Shown here: piece after piece, positions 6,176 to 6,274 of the stretch
Layout of the letters: every line of letters starts with the position of its first letter
Position numbering within the stretch: position 1 is the stretch's first letter
Origin: Chloroflexota bacterium
GTDB lineage: Bacteria; Chloroflexota; Anaerolineae; Ardenticatenales; Ardenticatenaceae
DNA: 6,274 nucleotides
Assembly: GCA_003520455.1 (NCBI GenBank)
Contig: DOUV01000276.1
Span: forward strand, 5,862-12,135
Direction: 5' to 3'
The notes under the pieces: generated by a model
Seen by the model: the letters and a program-made list of their open reading frames with translations, nothing else
Database searches by the model: none
What the model was told of the DNA's origin: nothing
Made by a program: the position numbers and the translations under genes

Positions 6176-6230
6176 CGCCACGTGTGCCATTCAGCATGGC
6201 GGCGGATCGCCCGGGGCGATCCGCGTGGCG
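6176..6230 (+). other. Potential three-way-junction RNA structure after the enolase-family gene
   Basis: Starting 10 bases after the stop, CGCCAC (6176-6181) pairs with GTGGCG (6225-6230). This encloses two hairpins: GCCAT-TCAGC-ATGGC (6186-6200) and GCGGATCGCC-CGG-GGCGATCCGC (6202-6224). All three stems are perfect (6, 5 and 10 bp). The 10-bp hairpin alone is very stable and could end or stabilise the transcript, but no T-run follows, so it is not a standard intrinsic terminator. Its function is unknown. Confidence 0.55.
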
Positions 6231-6248
6231 GTCGAGACTACTCGCCTG

Positions 6249-6263
6249 TGACCTAGTGGGTCA
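6249..6263. repeat. 5-bp inverted repeat near the right edge
   Basis: TGACC (6249-6253) and GGTCA (6259-6263) are exact inverted arms around TAGTG. They lie just before an ATG at 6270 that runs out of the window. It could be an operator or leader hairpin of a downstream gene, but the arms are short and the ATG has only a weak GGG (6258-6260) ahead of it, so chance is a fair alternative. Confidence 0.25.
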
Positions 6264-6274
6264 TCCGACATGAA

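Noticed and set aside
1..6274. CRISPR arrays, tRNA or rRNA genes
   Set aside because: No regularly spaced repeats, tRNA cloverleaf with conserved TTCGA-type arm, or rRNA-like segments were seen.

Overview
The window holds five complete genes, all on the + strand, that look like one catabolic or uptake locus. In order they are a FadR-type GntR regulator (51-788), a lipoprotein substrate-binding protein of the peptide/nickel (SBP_bac_5) family (911-2653), two DppB/DppC-type permeases (2722-3726 and 3751-4647), and an enolase-superfamily enzyme of the muconate-lactonizing (MLE) type (5005-6165). No ATPase subunit is present, so the ABC importer is incomplete within the window.

Organism: a bacterium of fairly high GC with clear Shine-Dalgarno sites. 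The binding protein has a lipobox followed by a long Pro/Ala/Thr/Ser-rich tether. That tether is common in Gram-positive-type and Chloroflexota lipoproteins, so a Chloroflexota-like host is possible, but this is a weak guess. The regulator gene looks less GC-rich than its neighbours.

Layout: the regulator is followed by a 122-base gap holding a perfect 10-bp stem-loop (834-859) upstream of the binding-protein gene. A second perfect stem-loop (13 bp, 2666-2702) lies between the binding-protein and first permease genes. It has no U-tract and is placed where such elements set a high binding-protein to permease ratio. The permeases are 24 bases apart. Directly after the second permease's TGA stop codon sits a 151-bp sequence (4648-4798) with 16-bp terminal inverted repeats (13/16 matching), flanked by direct TGA repeats. 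Its minus strand reads the start of what looks like an IS5-family transposase. I interpret it as a MITE-like internal-deletion derivative that inserted at the permease stop codon. The rest of the gap (4799-5004) has two small inverted repeats and then a strong ribosome binding site for the enolase-family gene. Beyond that gene, 6176-6230 can fold into a compact three-way junction.

Working model (inference): the FCD regulator senses an organic or sugar acid, or a related compound, and controls import of a solute by the Opp/Dpp-like transporter. The enolase-superfamily enzyme then epimerises, cycloisomerises or dehydrates it. The substrate cannot be named. The enzyme has the KxK motif and three metal ligands of the MLE group, but has Tyr where the second catalytic Lys is normally found.
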